A stretch of DNA of 64,000 nucleotides from Streptomyces sp. MUM 178J (GTDB taxonomy: Bacteria > Actinomycetota > Actinomycetes > Streptomycetales > Streptomycetaceae): NCBI RefSeq assembly GCF_022414575.1, contig NZ_JADWYQ010000030.1, positions 21,934-85,933 of the forward strand. Reading direction: 5' to 3'. This document shows, in pieces, positions 16,327 through 24,078 of the stretch. Every line of letters starts with the position of its first letter. The first letter of the stretch is position 1. The notes under the pieces were generated by a model that was given only the letters and a program-made list of their open reading frames with translations, made no database searches and was not told the origin of the DNA. The position numbers and the translations under genes are program-made.

Positions 16327-18020
16327 GACAGGGCCTCCTCGCTGGCGCGGGCGGCCCAGGAGGCGAACCGCTCGCCGTCCTCGCGCTCCTCCTGGAAGCG
16401 CTTGAGGACCCGCTCGACGTAGTCGGGCAGCTCGGCGGAGGTGACCTTCAGCCCGCGGACCTTGCGGCCGAAGCCGGCCTGAAGCCCCAGGGCGCCTCCC
16501 AGGTGGACCTGGAAGCCCTCGACCTGGTTGCCGTCCTGGTCCAGCACCAGCTGGCCCTTGAGGCCGATGTCCGCCACCTGGATGCGGGCGCAGGCGTTGG
16601 GGCAGCCGTTGACGTTGATGGTGATCGGCTGGTCGAAGTCCGGCAGCCGGCGCTCCAGCTCGTCGATCAGGGACGCGCCGCGGCCCTTTGTCTCGACGAT
16701 GGCGAGCTTGCAGAACTCGATGCCGGTGCAGGCCATGGTGCCGCGCCGGAACGGCGAGGGCTTGACCCGCAGATCCAGCGCCTCCAGTGCCTCCGTCAAC
16801 GACTCGACCTGCGACTCCTCCACATCGAGCACGATCATCTTCTGCTCGACGGTGGTCCGGAGCCGGCCGGAGCCATGGGCCTCCGCCACATCGGCGATCT
16901 TGGTGAGGGTGGCGCCGTCGACACGGCCGACGCGGGGGGCGAAGCCCACGTAGTAGCGGCCGTCCCGCTGCCGGTGCACCCCGACGTGGTCGCGCCACTG
17001 GGTCACCGGCTGCTCGGGAGCGGGCCCGTCGACCAGCTTCCGCTCCAGGTACTCGTCCTCGAGGACCTGGCGGAACTTCTCCGCGCCCCAGTCGGCGACC
17101 AGGAACTTCAGCCGGGCGCGGGTGCGCAGCCGGCGGTAGCCGTAGTCACGGAAGATCGAGATGACGCCCTCGTAGACGGCCGGGACCTCGTCCAGCGGGA
17201 CCCAGGCGCCAAGCCGTACGCCGATCTTGGGGTTGGTGGAGAGCCCGCCGCCGACCCACAGGTCGAAGCCGGGGCCGTGCTCGGGGTGGTTCACCCCGAC
17301 GAAGGCGATGTCGTTGATCTCGTGCGCCACGTCCAGCAGCGGGGAGCCGGAGATCGCCGACTTGAACTTGCGGGGGAGGTTGGAGAAGTCCTTGTTGCCG
17401 ACGATCCGCCGGTGGATCTCGTCGACGGCGGGTGTGCCGTCGATGATCTCGTCCTCGGCGATGCCGGCGACCGGCGAGCCGAGGATGACGCGCGGGGTGT
17501 CGCCGCACGCCTCGGTCGTGGACAGGCCGACGGCCTCCAGCCGGTTCCAGATCTCGGGGACGTCCTCGATGCGGATCCAGTGGTACTGGACGTTCTGCCG
17601 GTCGGTGATGTCCGCCGTGCCGCGGGCGAACTCCTGCGAGATCTCACCGATGACCCGCAGCTGGCGGGTGGTGAGCCGACCGCCGTCGATGCGCACCCGC
17701 AGCATGAAGTACTCGTCGTCCAGCTCCTCCGGCTCCAGGATCGCGGTCTTGCCGCCGTCGATCCCGGGCTTGCGCTGGGTGTACAGGCCCCACCAGCGCA
17801 TCCGGCCGCGCAGATCATTCGGGTCGATGGAGTGGAATCCGGCCTTGGAGTAGATCGTCTCAATGCGTGTCCGCACATTGAGACCGTCGTCGTCCTTCTT
17901 GAACTGCTCATTGCCGTTGAGGGGCGTGAAGTGGCCCACGGCCCACTGGCCCTCGCCGCGGTGGCGTCCGGCCTTGCGGCGCGACGCGGCGGAGGCGGGC
18001 TTCTCAGGGGTGGCGGCCAT
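16323..18020 (-). CDS. sirA: Ferredoxin-dependent sulfite (nitrite/sulfite) reductase
   Basis: Six-electron reduction of sulfite to sulfide in the cytoplasm, with siroheme coupled to a [4Fe-4S] cluster. The 565-residue protein has the duplicated ferrodoxin-like and catalytic domains; cluster/siroheme ligands are Cys431 and Cys437 (TMACTGIEFC) and Cys473 and Cys477 (NGCPNAC). Length matches actinobacterial ferredoxin-type enzymes, and there is no flavoprotein partner gene here. ATG at 18020 (MAATPEK) has GAAGGA about 11 nt upstream. It is the first long gene of the operon, 127 bp after the cysteine leader peptide. Neighbouring sulfate genes make sulfite, not nitrite, the likely substrate. Confidence 0.94.
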   Translation of the reverse strand: MAATPEKPASAASRRKAGRHRGEGQWAVGHFTPLNGNEQFKKDDDGLNVRTRIETIYSKAGFHSIDPNDLRGRMRWWGLYTQRKPGIDGGKTAILEPEELDDEYFMLRVRIDGGRLTTRQLRVIGEISQEFARGTADITDRQNVQYHWIRIEDVPEIWNRLEAVGLSTTEACGDTPRVILGSPVAGIAEDEIIDGTPAVDEIHRRIVGNKDFSNLPRKFKSAISGSPLLDVAHEINDIAFVGVNHPEHGPGFDLWVGGGLSTNPKIGVRLGAWVPLDEVPAVYEGVISIFRDYGYRRLRTRARLKFLVADWGAEKFRQVLEDEYLERKLVDGPAPEQPVTQWRDHVGVHRQRDGRYYVGFAPRVGRVDGATLTKIADVAEAHGSGRLRTTVEQKMIVLDVEESQVESLTEALEALDLRVKPSPFRRGTMACTGIEFCKLAIVETKGRGASLIDELERRLPDFDQPITINVNGCPNACARIQVADIGLKGQLVLDQDGNQVEGFQVHLGGALGLQAGFGRKVRGLKVTSAELPDYVERVLKRFQEEREDGERFASWAARASEEALS

Positions 18021-18147
18021 GTCGATACGTCCTTCGAGACTGCAGGAGGGCGGCTCTGACCTGCACACTCGCGCGGATGCGCGGCGTGGGGCAGGAGGGG
18101 CTCAGGAAGGTGGGAGAGCTCGTGCTGTACGGGGAGGTGCTGGGCTG

Positions 18148-18231
18148 TCAGCAGGCCCGACAGATGGCGCTGGACATGCGGCCGAGGTCGACGTGCCGCC
18201 GACTCACCAAGGCAATTCCAGCTCGAGACAT
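18148..18231 (-). CDS. Cysteine attenuator leader peptide (27 aa)
   Basis: Short ORF opening MSRAGIALVSRRHVDLGR and ending SAICRAC just before the TGA, i.e. cysteines at positions 24 and 27. I recall this LVSRRHVDL pattern from short leader peptides annotated upstream of sulfur genes in Streptomyces; cysteine-rich leaders act as cysteine-responsive attenuators in mycobacteria. Ribosome pausing at the terminal Cys codons when charged tRNA-Cys is scarce would change RNA access in the 127-nt stretch before sirA, where CCTTCC (complement of the sirA GAAGG) is present. A loose promoter candidate lies near 18270-18300 (GACATT, 17 bp, TAGCAG on the minus strand). Between 18290 and 18430 only short direct repeats of ACCGGTCGTGGA are seen. 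Confidence 0.8.
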   Translation of the reverse strand: MSRAGIALVSRRHVDLGRMSSAICRAC

Positions 18232-18429
18232 GACGGAAGCGTGTCACGGGGGTCGGAGGCCAGTCCACTGCTATCCATAATGCGGACAAGAATGTCTCGA
18301 ATGGCGGGACGGTGTGGGGTGGGTCACTCGGTTGCCCGCACGGGCCGCGGGCTTCGGCGCGGACCTGCGGCAGACCGGTCGTGGATCGGCACCGGACCGG
18401 TCGTGGACCGGCGCCGGCTCAATCGCGGC

Positions 18430-18990
18430 TCAGCCGTGGGCGCCGGCCCAGGGGCCGGGCGTGACGGCGTCCGGCTCCTCCTCGACCTTGGTGTCGAAGA
18501 GCGTGAAGCCCCGGCGGAGGTAGTTGTCCATCGCGTGCTCGCCGTCCTTGGAACATGTGTGCAGCCAGACCCGCTCGGTCGGCGGAAGGCCCGGCCAGCG
18601 GTCGGCGAGATCCCATGCGCGGGCGGTGCCGTACGACAGCAGATGCCCGCCGATCCGGCGGCCCCGAAAGGCCGGGATCAGCCCAAAGTACGCGATCTCC
18701 ACCACGCCCTCCGGCTGCGCCTGGAGCTCCACGTAGCCGGCGGGCGTCCCCTTCTCATACGCGACCCAGGTCTCGGTTCCGGGGCGGCCGAGCGTCTCCT
18801 GCCACTGGGCGTAGCTCAGGGCCAGGCGGTCGGTCCACAGGATGTCGCCGCCGACGGCGGTGTAGAGGAACCGGCTGAACTCCGGCGAGGGCGTTTCGGC
18901 GCGGACGACCGTGACGTGCTCCGAGGGGGCGGGGACGGCCGGCAGGCCGTCGGGGCTCGTCTGTTCGAGGGACCAGGTGGTGACGCGCAT
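18430..18990 (-). CDS. GNAT family N-acetyltransferase
   Basis: A 186-residue protein of the acetyl-CoA-dependent N-acetyltransferase fold. Motif A with the acetyl-CoA pyrophosphate loop is visible as YFGLIPAFRGRRIGGHLL (about residues 102-119), preceded by a beta-strand pair VAYEKGTPAGYVELQ and followed by VWLHTCSKDGEHAMDNYLRRGFTLF. The start ATG at 18990 gives MRVTTWSLEQ; the frame stays open upstream without similarity. It stands alone, separated from the AidB-like gene by 386 bp. The substrate is not predictable. Confidence 0.85.
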   Translation of the reverse strand: MRVTTWSLEQTSPDGLPAVPAPSEHVTVVRAETPSPEFSRFLYTAVGGDILWTDRLALSYAQWQETLGRPGTETWVAYEKGTPAGYVELQAQPEGVVEIAYFGLIPAFRGRRIGGHLLSYGTARAWDLADRWPGLPPTERVWLHTCSKDGEHAMDNYLRRGFTLFDTKVEEEPDAVTPGPWAGAHG

Positions 18991-19376
18991 GCGCCCAAGG
19001 GAACCATGCCCCCGGCCCTCCCCCAAGCGGGGGACCCCCGCACCCCGGCCCCGCCGGGTGCGGACGGGGGCCCGCACTCCTGGCCCCGCCGGGCGCGTGC
19101 CCTGCGGCACGGGAAGGCTCCGGCGCAGGGGAACCCCTTGCACCCTTGCCAACCTCCCGCCTCCCGCCTCCCGCACGAAAGTCCCGCCTCCCGTACGAAA
19201 GCGAGGGCACGCGGGTTCACCGGCGGTCATGCACCGAACCACCGCTTGGCGGCTCGCATGACAACGAGCGGGGTGGCGCCGTGTCGGCGCAGCATCGCCG
19301 CCGGTCGTGCGGGCCGGGCCGCGACGTCGCACGGGACGCACGGGCCGGCCCCACGACGCTTCCGGGCAGGTGGGGC
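18991..19376. other. Gene-free spacer between aidB-like and GNAT genes
   Basis: 386 bp without a supported gene. It contains a CCTCCCG microsatellite (three copies near 19148-19172) merging into a 19-bp direct repeat of CCCGCCTCCCG(C/T)ACGAAAG (about 19163-19201), and several GGCCCGCC-type short inverted repeats. Promoter elements for the GNAT gene presumably lie near 19000-19100 but none is convincing. Confidence 0.5.
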
Positions 19377-21011
19377 TCAGACCTCCGCCCGCGCCCGCTC
19401 CACCACGGCCGCCAGGTCCAGTGAGTGCGGCAGCGTGCCGAAGGCCGCCCCCCAGTCGCCGCCGAGACGCGACGCGCAGAACGCGTCCGAGACCTCCGGC
19501 GGCGCCCATCGCACCAGCAGCGAGCCCTGCAGCACCAGCGCCATCCGCTCCACCAGCCGCCGCGCCCGCGCCTCGATGCCCTCCAGGTCGGCCAGCTCCG
19601 TCAGCAGATCCTTGATCGCGCCGTCCAGCCGGTGGTCCGAGCCCCGCGCCTTGCCCACCTCCGCCAGAAAGGCGTTCAGCGCCTGCGGCTCCCTCTGGAG
19701 CGCCCGCAGCACATCGAGGGCCTGGACATTGCCGGAACCCTCCCAGATCGAGTTCAGCGGCGACTCGCGCAGCAGCCGCGGCATCCCCGACTCCTCCACA
19801 TAGCCGTTGCCGCCCAGGCACTCCAGCGCTTCGACGGCCACCGGGGTGCAGCGCTTGGTCACCCAGTACTTGGCGGCCGGCACCGCGAGCCGCAGAAACG
19901 CCCGCTCCTCCTCCGTGTCCGCGTCGTACGCCGCCGCCAGCCGCAGCGCCAGCGTCGTCGCCGCCTCCGACTCCAGCGCCAGATCGGCCAGCACATTGCG
20001 CATCAGCGGCTTGTCGATCAGCAGCCCGCCGAAGGCACTGCGGTGCCCGGCGTGGTGGACCGCCTGCGCCACGCCCTGGCGCATCAGCGCGGCCGACCCC
20101 AGTACACAGTCGAGCCGGGTCGCCGCCACCATCTCGATGATGGTGCGCACCCCGCGGCCCTCCCCGCCGACCCGGCGCGCCCACGTCCCGTCGAACTCCA
20201 CCTCGCTCGACGCGTTCGAGCGGTTGCCCAGCTTGTCCTTGAGCCGCTGGATGCGGAACACGTTCCGCGTGCCGTCCTCCAGCACCCGGGGCACCAGAAA
20301 ACAGGTCAGCCCCTCCGCCGCCTGGCCGAGCACCAGGAAGCCGTCCGACATGGGGGCGGAGCAGAACCACTTGTGCCCGGTCAGCTCGTACTCGCCCTCG
20401 CCCGCAAGCGCCTTCGCCGCCGTCGTGTTGGCCCGTACGTCGCTGCCGCCCTGCTTCTCCGTCATGCCCATCCCGAACAGCGCCCCGGGCTTGGACGCGG
20501 CGGGCCGCAGCCCCTGCTCGTACACCCGGGAGGTCAGCCGGGGCTCCCACTCGGCCGCGAGCTCCGGGTCGGCGCGCAGCGCGGGCACCGCCGCATGGGT
20601 CATCGAGACGGGGCAGCCGTGACCGGCCTCCGCCTGCGTCCACACCATGAACCCGGCGGCCCGCCGCACATGCCCGGCCGGCCGGGACCAGGCGGCGGTC
20701 AGGCCCGCGGAGACGGCCCGCCCCAGCAGCCGGTGCCAGGCCGGATGGAAGTCGACCTCGTCGATCCGGTGGCCGTACCGGTCGTGGGTGCGCAGTCTCG
20801 GCGGGTGCTCATTGGCCTGCACCCCCCATTCCTGGGCCTGCGCGGAGCCCGCCGCACGGCCGAGCTCGCCGAGCTCCTCTCGTACGCCGTCGAGGAGTTC
20901 GGGCGCGACATGCCGCTCGACCCCCTCGGTCAGGGCCCGGTCGCACGCATAGACGTCGTACCCCACCAGGGGCGGAGCCTGGTTGGTCACTGTGTGGGTG
21001 GTGGCTGCCAT
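19377..21011 (-). CDS. AidB-like acyl-CoA dehydrogenase
   Basis: A 544-residue FAD-dependent acyl-CoA dehydrogenase-fold protein of the AidB branch (Escherichia coli AidB is about 540 residues). The diagnostic GMGMTEKQGGSDVR block (about residues 180-193), the flavin-binding GHKWFCSAPMSDGFLVL and the late CLGGNGYVEESGMPRLLRE are present. AidB proteins bind flavin and DNA and are linked to alkylation stress, but some relatives are ordinary isovaleryl-type dehydrogenases, so the role is open. The ATG at 21011 is 6 nt after a TACCGT -10, suggesting a leaderless mRNA. It is divergent from the BrkB gene with only 17 bp between starts. Confidence 0.88.
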   Translation of the reverse strand: MAATTHTVTNQAPPLVGYDVYACDRALTEGVERHVAPELLDGVREELGELGRAAGSAQAQEWGVQANEHPPRLRTHDRYGHRIDEVDFHPAWHRLLGRAVSAGLTAAWSRPAGHVRRAAGFMVWTQAEAGHGCPVSMTHAAVPALRADPELAAEWEPRLTSRVYEQGLRPAASKPGALFGMGMTEKQGGSDVRANTTAAKALAGEGEYELTGHKWFCSAPMSDGFLVLGQAAEGLTCFLVPRVLEDGTRNVFRIQRLKDKLGNRSNASSEVEFDGTWARRVGGEGRGVRTIIEMVAATRLDCVLGSAALMRQGVAQAVHHAGHRSAFGGLLIDKPLMRNVLADLALESEAATTLALRLAAAYDADTEEERAFLRLAVPAAKYWVTKRCTPVAVEALECLGGNGYVEESGMPRLLRESPLNSIWEGSGNVQALDVLRALQREPQALNAFLAEVGKARGSDHRLDGAIKDLLTELADLEGIEARARRLVERMALVLQGSLLVRWAPPEVSDAFCASRLGGDWGAAFGTLPHSLDLAAVVERARAEV

Positions 21012-21016
21012 GCGGA

Positions 21017-21023
21017 TACGGTA
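21017..21023. promoter_or_regulatory. Overlapping symmetric -10 elements for two leaderless genes
   Basis: On the plus strand TACGGT (21017-21022) ends 6 nt before the GTG at 21029; on the minus strand TACCGT (21018-21023) ends 6 nt before the ATG at 21011. Both fit TAnnnT at the spacing of leaderless promoters and they overlap by 5 bp, so RNA polymerase could melt the same DNA to start in either direction. -35 regions would fall inside the opposing coding sequences. Confidence 0.5.
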
Positions 21024-21028
21024 AGGAG

Positions 21029-22405
21029 GTGCAGGCAGCAAATGAAACACCCCAGAGGCCCCCGGGCAGGCTCCACCGGGCCCGGGTCCTCTACCGCAAT
21101 GTCTCAAAGCGGAAGATGGCCTGGCTGCTGCTGAAGGACACGGTCAACTCGTGCATCGAGTACCGCATCCTCGGTCTCGCGGCAGAGGCCGCGTTCTTCA
21201 CCCTGCTGTCCCTGCCGCCGCTGCTGCTCGGAATGATCGGCCTGCTGGGCTATATCGACGCATGGACCGACACCACCACCGTCGCCTCCATCGAGTCCAA
21301 CATCCTCAGCGCTGTGGGCACGGTCCTGTCCGAACGCGGCGTCGACGAGATCGCTCGGCCGCTGCTCGACGACATCACCAAGGGCGGGCGGCCCGACATC
21401 ATCTCCATCGGCTTCGCGATCGCCCTGTGGTCGGGCTCGCGGGCGGTGAACGTCTTCATCGACACCATCACCGTGATGTACGGCCTCGACGGGCAACGCG
21501 GCATCGTCGCCACCCGGCTGCTCGCCTTTCTGCTCTACCTCGTCGCCCTGGTGATCGGAGCGGTGGTGCTGCCGCTCGCCGTGGTCGGCCCGGACCGGGT
21601 CGTGGAGATCGTCCCATGGGGCATGGAGGTCGTCGCCGTCCTGTACTGGCCGATCGTCATCCTGCTGTCGATCGCCTTCCTCACCACGCTCTACCACGTG
21701 TCCGTGCCGGTGCGCTCCCCGTGGATCGAGGATGTGCCGGGCGCGCTGGTGGCGCTCGGGATGTGGGTGCTCGGCAGCTTCCTGCTGCGCATCTACCTCA
21801 CCAACACGGTGGAGGGCCCGACGATCTACGGCTCCCTCGCCGCACCGATCGCCGTCCTGCTGTGGATCGGCATCTCCGCCTTCGCGGTGCTCGTCGGCGC
21901 TGCCGTCAACGCGGCGATCGACCGCGTCTGGCCCTCGGTCGCCACCGCCGCGGCCCGCGCCGCGAACGAACGCGTTCGCGCCGCCGAGGCCGCGGCGATC
22001 GTCGCCCGCGCGAAGGCCGAGGAGGAGGCGGAGGACGACGACGAGGGCGGCGCGGACATGCCGTCGGAGTTCCCCGAGCGCTGGTCGAAGTTCCTGCCGC
22101 CGGAGGACGTACGCGGCCGGCTGCACACGGGCCGCGAGAACGGCCGGGCGAACGGCAGGGACAACGGCCGCGAGTACGGCAGGGACAACGGCCGCGAGTA
22201 CGGCAGGGACAACGGCCGCGAGAACGGCCGCGAGAACGGCCGGGACAACGGCCGCGAGAACGGCCGCGAGAACGGCCGGGCGAACAGCGGTGAGAACAGC
22301 CGGGACAACGGCTCGGCCCCGGGCAAGGGCAATGGCAGCGACAGCGACAACCGCTCCGCCCATGGCAACCATGAGAGCCGCAACGGCGGGAACCACCGAG
22401 GCTGA
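21029..22405 (+). CDS. YihY/BrkB family membrane protein with repetitive hydrophilic tail
   Basis: A 458-residue cytoplasmic-membrane protein of the YihY/virulence-factor BrkB family (once called RNase BN in error). About six membrane helices lie between residues 45 and 305, with the conserved SRAVNVFIDTITVMY loop. Residues 310-345 form a charged Ala/Glu helix, and residues from about 368 onward are an Arg-Glu-Asn-Gly repeat tail that the family core does not need. The GTG at 21029 follows AAGGAG with no spacing, so that sequence cannot act as its ribosome binding site; leaderless initiation fits better. The alternative ATG at 21116 would remove 29 conserved-looking residues. Transport substrate unknown. 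Confidence 0.85.
   Translation: MQAANETPQRPPGRLHRARVLYRNVSKRKMAWLLLKDTVNSCIEYRILGLAAEAAFFTLLSLPPLLLGMIGLLGYIDAWTDTTTVASIESNILSAVGTVLSERGVDEIARPLLDDITKGGRPDIISIGFAIALWSGSRAVNVFIDTITVMYGLDGQRGIVATRLLAFLLYLVALVIGAVVLPLAVVGPDRVVEIVPWGMEVVAVLYWPIVILLSIAFLTTLYHVSVPVRSPWIEDVPGALVALGMWVLGSFLLRIYLTNTVEGPTIYGSLAAPIAVLLWIGISAFAVLVGAAVNAAIDRVWPSVATAAARAANERVRAAEAAAIVARAKAEEEAEDDDEGGADMPSEFPERWSKFLPPEDVRGRLHTGRENGRANGRDNGREYGRDNGREYGRDNGRENGRENGRDNGRENGRENGRANSGENSRDNGSAPGKGNGSDSDNRSAHGNHESRNGGNHRG
22132..22313 (+). repeat. 12-bp codon-pair repeat encoding the BrkB tail
   Basis: About fifteen imperfect copies of a 12-bp unit of the AACGGCCGCGAG / AACGGCAGGGAC type encode NGRE, NGRD and NGRA tetrapeptides in frame. 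Longer 24-36 bp super-repeats (NGREYGRD twice) are identical at DNA level, which indicates recent slippage or unequal crossing-over. Copy number is expected to vary between strains without changing the frame. Confidence 0.9.
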
Positions 22406-22786
22406 ACGCATCGCCGGAGCCGCGGCGCCGAGCCTGCGGGCAGCCGGCGCCTCGTCGCGCAGTTCCCCGCGCCCCTCAGGCCCCCCGTACCGCAGAGGGC
22501 TTCGCCGGGGCCTGTTTCCGCGACCGGCGATGTTCGCCCGTCAACGAGCGTCGTCCGGTGCTTGGGCCCCGCACCCGAAGGGCTGCGGGGGGGAGAGACC
22601 GCAGGGCGGCCGGAACCCTCGTAGCGGAGCTGCTCGGGCTGTTGGCCGGCGCAGCATGGGGGCGCCATCCCGGGCCCGCAGGGCCCAGGGGCTGGGGGTC
22701 CCGCCCACGCCGGAGGCCGTGGGGGAGCGTGCAGGACGGCGCGACAGGGCAGAGCCTGCCGGGGGAGGGGCACTAGTCTCATTCCC
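22406..22786. other. Gene-free spacer between brkB-like and AraC-type genes
   Basis: 381 bp with no supported gene; short GC-rich stretches such as GGCTGCGGGGGGGAG and several CCGGAG/CTCCGG pairs are present. The only clear element is the -10 at its right end (22774-22779). The open frames crossing it are low-complexity shadows. Confidence 0.5.
22774..22779 (+). promoter_or_regulatory. -10 element TAGTCT of a leaderless promoter
   Basis: TAGTCT ends 7 nt before the GTG at 22787 and the intervening CATTCCC has no Shine-Dalgarno character. This supports the GTG as start and a transcript beginning at or next to it. Confidence 0.45.
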
Positions 22787-23527
22787 GTGTACGCGGAGCG
22801 GGCGTCGAGGCTTGCGGGAGCCGTCGTCTGGACGGCGGTCCGGGACAGCCGGACGGCCGACCGGGCCCTGCCCGTGCTGCCCGACGGCTGCATGGACCTG
22901 ATCTGGGCCGACGGCCGGCTCCTCGTCGCCGGCCCCGACACCCGGGCGCACCGGCCCGACCCCGCTCTCGGCGAACGCTTCGCCGGGGTGCGCTTCGCAC
23001 CCGGGACCGGCCCCCTGTTCCTCGGGGTGCCGGCGCACGAGCTGCGCGACCTGAGGACGGACCTCTCGGAGCTGAGCGGCGCGGCGGAGGCCGGGCGGCT
23101 CGCCGCTCGCGTCGGGCGGGCCGCCGACCCTGCGGCGGAGCTGGAAGCCGAGGCGCTGCGCCGGGCGGCCGCGGCTGGGCCGCCGGATCCGCTGACCGGC
23201 GCCGTGGTACGGCTGCTGGAGGCGGGCGGCACGGTCGCCGCCGCGGCCGAGGAGGTCGGCCTTGGCGCCAGGCAGCTGCACCGCCGCTGCCTGGACGCCT
23301 TCGGCTACGGGCCGAAGACGCTGGCCCGGGTGCTGCGCCTGCAGCGCGCCCTGCGCCTGGTACGCCTCGGTGCGCCCTTCGTGGACGCGGCAGCGGCCTC
23401 CGGCTGTGCCGATCAGGCACACCTCGCCCGCGAAATGCGCGATCTGGCCGGGATGACCCTCGGGACCTACGCGGAGTCGGCGAAGAGCGAGACCTCACCG
23501 CCGTCGGGGTCCAGCACGACCGCGTAG
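22787..23527 (+). CDS. AraC-family transcriptional regulator
   Basis: A 246-residue regulator. Residues 1-95 resemble the DUF6597-type N-terminal module (LPDGCMDLIW, then RFAPGTGPLFLGVPAHELRDLRTDL) often found in Streptomyces AraC proteins, and residues about 145-230 are the double helix-turn-helix (VGLGARQLHRRCLDAFGYGPKTL, then SGCADQAHLAREMRDLAGMT). The ligand is unknown. Its last 61 bp overlap the 3' end of the convergent VOC gene, so the C-terminal SAKSETSPPSGSSTTA is simply the other strand of that gene and probably unstructured. The pair may be functionally linked. Confidence 0.85.
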   Translation: MYAERASRLAGAVVWTAVRDSRTADRALPVLPDGCMDLIWADGRLLVAGPDTRAHRPDPALGERFAGVRFAPGTGPLFLGVPAHELRDLRTDLSELSGAAEAGRLAARVGRAADPAAELEAEALRRAAAAGPPDPLTGAVVRLLEAGGTVAAAAEEVGLGARQLHRRCLDAFGYGPKTLARVLRLQRALRLVRLGAPFVDAAAASGCADQAHLAREMRDLAGMTLGTYAESAKSETSPPSGSSTTA

Positions 23528-23871
23528 CGCTGACCCCAGAAGGCGTCCCACGGCTTCAGATGGCTGCGGTAGCCCGCGGCGACGAGGTCCGCGTACACGG
23601 TGTCGACCTCTCCGGGGCTGCCGCACAGGAAGGCGAGACCGAGGCGGCCGCCGCCGGACGGCCTGGTCCAGTGCGGGTGGAACGAGCGGACCGTCTCCTC
23701 GGTGTCCCAGAGCACCCGAAGGCCGCCGGGAAGCACCGCTTCGACGTGCGGTGCGGAGTCGGCGTCCGCGGGGATGTCCAGGCCGAGGCGGCGGTAGAAC
23801 GCGAGGGAGGCGGCCATGTCGGAGACGACCAGCCCGATGGCGTCCAGTCGTGGAGTCGGTTGTGCGGTCAT
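23467..23871 (-). CDS. VOC (glyoxalase/bleomycin-resistance-fold) protein
   Basis: A 134-residue metal-binding or ligand-binding protein of the vicinal oxygen chelate superfamily: paired beta-alpha-beta units start at LDAIGLVVSDMAASLAFYRR and RLGLAFLCGSPGEVDTVY, and it ends AVVLDPDGGEVSLFA, the usual DPDG(N/G) strand. Enzyme (glyoxalase, dioxygenase) or antibiotic-binding function cannot be separated by sequence. The ATG at 23871 lies 7 nt after a TACGGT -10, so the mRNA is probably leaderless. The gene ends inside the convergent AraC-type gene. Confidence 0.85.
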   Translation of the reverse strand: MTAQPTPRLDAIGLVVSDMAASLAFYRRLGLDIPADADSAPHVEAVLPGGLRVLWDTEETVRSFHPHWTRPSGGGRLGLAFLCGSPGEVDTVYADLVAAGYRSHLKPWDAFWGQRYAVVLDPDGGEVSLFADSA

Positions 23872-23878
23872 GCCGTCG

Positions 23879-23884
23879 ACCGTA
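23879..23884 (-). promoter_or_regulatory. -10 element TACGGT of a leaderless promoter
   Basis: On the minus strand TACGGT ends 7 nt before the ATG at 23871 and the CGACGGC between them is no ribosome binding site. The hexamer is identical to the one serving the BrkB gene. Confidence 0.45.
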
Positions 23885-23921
23885 TGCGCGGGCGCGGACC
23901 GCGGTCTTGAACGGATCGGAC

Positions 23922-24010
23922 ATCCGGAGGCGTCCGGCGGTCGCCCGGAGGCGTCCGGCAGATGTCCGGCGGCGTCAGGCGTCCGGCGGATGTCCGACGG
24001 CGTCCGGCAG
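23922..24010. repeat. Degenerate GGCGTCCGGC direct repeats upstream of the response regulator
   Basis: At least five copies of a GGCGTCCGGC(G/A)G core occur within 90 bp, some preceded by CCGGAG and some interleaved with GATGTCCGGC. Spacing is irregular (about 10-21 bp). They end directly at the palindrome 24011-24024. They could be a multi-site operator or a slippage-generated minisatellite. Confidence 0.65.
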
Positions 24011-24024
24011 CGGTGACGTCACCG
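24011..24024. promoter_or_regulatory. 14-bp perfect palindrome CGGTGACGTCACCG
   Basis: An exact palindrome with TGACGTCA at its centre lies 55 bp before the response regulator ATG and directly after the direct repeats. Position and symmetry suggest a dimeric regulator site, perhaps for autoregulation of the two-component system. Confidence 0.55.
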
Positions 24025-24078
24025 TTTCGTAAGGCCCCGGGGCCCTCGGCACACCATGCGGGCGGGGACACTGGGGGG

